A stretch of 64,000 bases of DNA from Diadema setosum (Eukaryota; Echinodermata; Echinoidea; Diadematoida; Diadematidae), in assembly GCF_964275005.1 (NCBI RefSeq), contig NC_092693.1, positions 20,575,706 to 20,639,705 on the forward strand, given 5' to 3'. Below, piece after piece: positions 61,701-64,000 of this stretch. The notes beneath the pieces were generated by a model. The model was not told the origin of the DNA, searched no databases, and saw only the letters and a program-made list of their open reading frames with translations. A program made the translations under genes and the position numbers. Position 1 is the first letter of the stretch; each line of letters starts with the position of its first letter.

Positions 61701-63781
61701 AAAACACCCTGATACACTAAACTAAGGTTCAAGTGCAGACTTTCACTTGTGTGTTTATAGTAATACAGGCGACTCCCGTTATATCGAAGTTCTTGGGCCC
61801 GGCAGTTTTCTTTCCTTATACCGGAATTTCGTTATAACCGAACAATAACGCTTTATAGAGATATTATGCAGACAATATTTTGGGACCTGCATTTTTACTT
61901 TGTTAAAGAGAGTTTTTTTTTTATGTTTTTTTTTTTTTTTTTGGTAACCGTTACATATATAGCGGAAATGCACTTCACCGATATTCTGAATACATTGTAT
62001 TGATGTGCTAGAGGAACTGATGTGTGTGTGTGTCTGTCTGTCTGTCTGCCTGTGTGTCTGTGTGAGCGTGCTTGCGTTTTTATTTGTGTATGTCGATGAA
62101 AGGAGGGGTAGGCATTATTCTCCGTATCGCCAATACGCAAAAAAACAAACAAACAAACAAACAAACAAACAAAAACCGTCTGCGCATAATGAAAAGCCCC
62201 GTCACAGATGCACTGTGGGATTTCTCTGCGCCATTGTCGCTTCCGGTTGTCTCTAGCGGGTCTTTAACTAATAGTTCCCATCGTGCAATTCAATGCCATT
62301 TTCGTCTGTTTTTCTTTTGCTATTTTTTCATCGGTTAGAATTCAACGAAAAAAACTTTACTGATTTGCGGTCATTAGAACCATGGCTAGCTACTGCGAGG
62401 CTTCAGTGTGCTGGTCACATGACGGAAAGCGAAGAGATCTTTAACAAAAATACCCCTGGACAAAGACGGAACGTGACCCGAGTGCATATGCGGCCAAAAC
62501 CGGGACAAGTTTGTGCCCTGAGCTATCTCATAATGCATCTAAAACGCTGCTCTGCGCACAGCACCTACGTACTGGCGATACCCAGAATTAATAATGTACG
62601 AGGTCGTTTTCCGACACCCTTACACACCGGTGCTGAATCTTGATCCGACACTTTCAGTCGAGGTGAACATCTCCATCGCTCCCCGCGCCTCCACAGAATC
62701 GATGCGCACGGACGGCTCGATGGCGTCGATGGTGTCCATGTTTGTCACGCTGTCTGTGGTGTCCGTAGGATTCTCCTGGCCGACTGCTGCATAGAGGGCA
62801 GGGGCCATGACTGGCGCAGGCTCGTTGGGGATGACAGGGTTCATCGCGTGATACATCTCCTCGTCGGTCTCCATTTGTTCTGTTGAAGGCGGAGTACAGT
62901 TTATCAAAACTGACAAAGGTGAGTTTATCAAAACTGACAAAGGTGATACACAATGCGAGAACCCTCAACCCGGTGCTTTCTTACTGCGTAATTTGGCACC
63001 GGGAAACCGGGGTATACAGTGCATATTTTCAAGGACACAGAGTATAATGAAGTATAATAAAAAAAAAAAACAACACTCGTTTGGTTACGTTCAATTTTGT
63101 TGGCACGCCACGGAGAGCATTATTATTGGATATCAACTACACAGTATTTGCATAATGCAATAAAATGCATATACAACTGAATTTAGGAAAATATTTCATA
63201 TCTGTATACAATTTTATATCTGTACGTGCTCACTGACAAGTTGGTAATGTTTGCAAAGTTAGATTGTATTAAGCGGAATAATCAATCTTAAAAAAGAAGA
63301 ATTATGCCTACATTACAAGTAACAACTGTGAGCTAATTGATCCTATTTCAAGCTTTTGAGAATATGGGGTTTCCAATGTGTTCCCGATGTATTTGAATCA
63401 TTGGATGACTCCATATTGGTATTTGTGACGTACGAATGGACATTCGTATAATTATTATAGAAACAACTTCACACAAACTCACAAACACACGTAAAATTAA
63501 ATTCGACGTGTTTATGGCATGAAAAATGTCAAAATTAATGTTCATTAATAAGCTAAAGGAAGATGATGGAAATAATAATGAGAGACCCTCTCATAGAATT
63601 AATTATTTTTCCTTCTCCTTCGGTCTGTGACAATGTTCCACGCTAGACTTTGACCGATTGATTACTTCCATCCGGATTTTATACATCTTTTTTTATCATC
63701 ATGAATACAGAAAGGATGGGAATTCCACGTACCTCCAAAGGATGTCTGTGCTGATGTTGGACCAGGGCTTGTAAGAATTAA
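58725..63781 (-). CDS. Interferon regulatory factor (IRF) family transcription factor, 3' part (IAD) only
   Basis: IRFs bind ISRE/IRF-E DNA through an N-terminal tryptophan-repeat domain and dimerise through the C-terminal IRF association domain (IAD, SMAD/FHA-like fold). Exons, 5' to 3': 63733-63781 (short, less sure), 62628-62879, 61047-61247, 60077-60344, 58725-59124; GT/AG with continuous phase. The first three encode an acidic/Pro-rich and then Ser/Thr-rich linker (SASTSTSSSTSTS). The IAD begins near 60344: HEFKISVRFLGTCVLEETV, GCLVFYK, then GLQLIPV; the last exon has NGDLFAKRLCNTKLFW, the counterpart of VFVKRLCQGRVF in vertebrate IRF8, followed by KIFDMQQF and VRFSFAQKW. The stop at 58725 is about 20 residues after the fold. 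The first exon here enters in phase 0 with no start codon, so the DNA-binding domain lies beyond 64000. Which vertebrate IRF is closest cannot be settled by eye. Confidence 0.88.
59267..59321. repeat. poly-T / poly-G / poly-C composite tract in an IRF intron
   Basis: A T tract runs into a G tract, then CAAAAAGG and a C tract of about 17. A G-run/C-run pair this close can fold back on itself. Confidence 0.85.
61765..61980. mobile_element. MITE of the GTTATAAC family, copy b
   Basis: Copy in an IRF intron, matching the element at 7209-7413 in order and spacing of motifs, with a long T-run inserted near 61912-61942. Confidence 0.6.
62023..62062. repeat. (TG)n/(TCTG)n microsatellite
   Basis: TGTGTGTG followed by TCTG units in an IRF intron. 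Confidence 0.9.
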
Positions 63782-64000
63782 CTACAATAAAACATAAACA
63801 AAGAGAACAGATTGCTAAACTTCTTGATATGTATGAAATTGTCCCAACAATCTGCTCCAGCGCTCTTCTGCATTCTCATAATCATGAAAAAATTACCAAT
63901 GTACGTACTCATTATCATGTAATGTGATGGCGTTCACAGTAAAAGAATTTTGATAACGTATACAAAGTTGGCTTTGTTGTGTGAAAGTTACAATCCTTGT

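Noticed and set aside
62654-62968. Minus-strand Arg/His-rich frame
   Set aside because: Out-of-frame shadow of the IRF exon 62628-62879.

Overview
The window is intron-rich, AT-rich animal nuclear DNA. It carries four protein genes, all on the minus strand, separated by long stretches of small DNA transposons, foldback (MITE-like) repeats and microsatellites. The gene content (a ciliary tubulin ligase, a nucleotide-sugar-transporter-like protein, a CMPK2-family protein and an interferon regulatory factor) plus this repeat landscape suggests an invertebrate deuterostome. An echinoderm such as a sea urchin is my best guess, but nothing here proves it.

Layout, low to high coordinate (each gene reads from high to low). 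(1) 714-14722: a complete TTLL9-type tubulin tyrosine ligase-like (polyglutamylase) gene, 13 coding exons per transcript plus one duplicated alternative exon. A GC-rich, CpG-rich putative promoter lies at about 14.85-15.06 kb. (2) About 15.1-22.7 kb: intergenic, with MITEs, microsatellites and a tRNA-like insertion nested inside a MITE. (3) 22717-30689: a complete SLC35C2-like transporter gene with nine coding exons. (4) About 31-41 kb: intergenic, with foldback elements, an unusual swarm of GTACCAT units, an (AAT)n/(ATT)n palindrome and an inverted-repeat element with a hammerhead-like core in each arm. (5) 41150-45701: a complete CMPK2-like gene, five exons, whose spliced P-loop lacks the catalytic lysine. 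(6) About 46-58.7 kb: a 3.1-kb element made of tandem modules that repeatedly carry a DR1 (GGGTCAAAGGTCA) motif, then a Tc1-like remnant, another DNA transposon, nested elements and a telomere-like stretch. (7) 58725-63781: the C-terminal half (IRF association domain) of an IRF gene; its DNA-binding domain must lie beyond the right edge.

Exon borders were read by eye from GT/AG sites, phase continuity and remembered human family sequences; no alignment program or transcript evidence was used. The most notable points are: (a) two homologous TTLL9 exons with the same phases and lengths of 112 and 115 nt (both 1 mod 3), so the reading frame itself forbids using both; (b) a CMPK2-family protein with Gly-Val-Ser where Gly-Lys-Thr is expected and a diverged LID, hence a likely pseudokinase, about 13 kb from an IRF gene; and (c) the DR1-bearing modular repeat. 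No LTR retroelement, Polinton, CRISPR array or rRNA gene was recognised.
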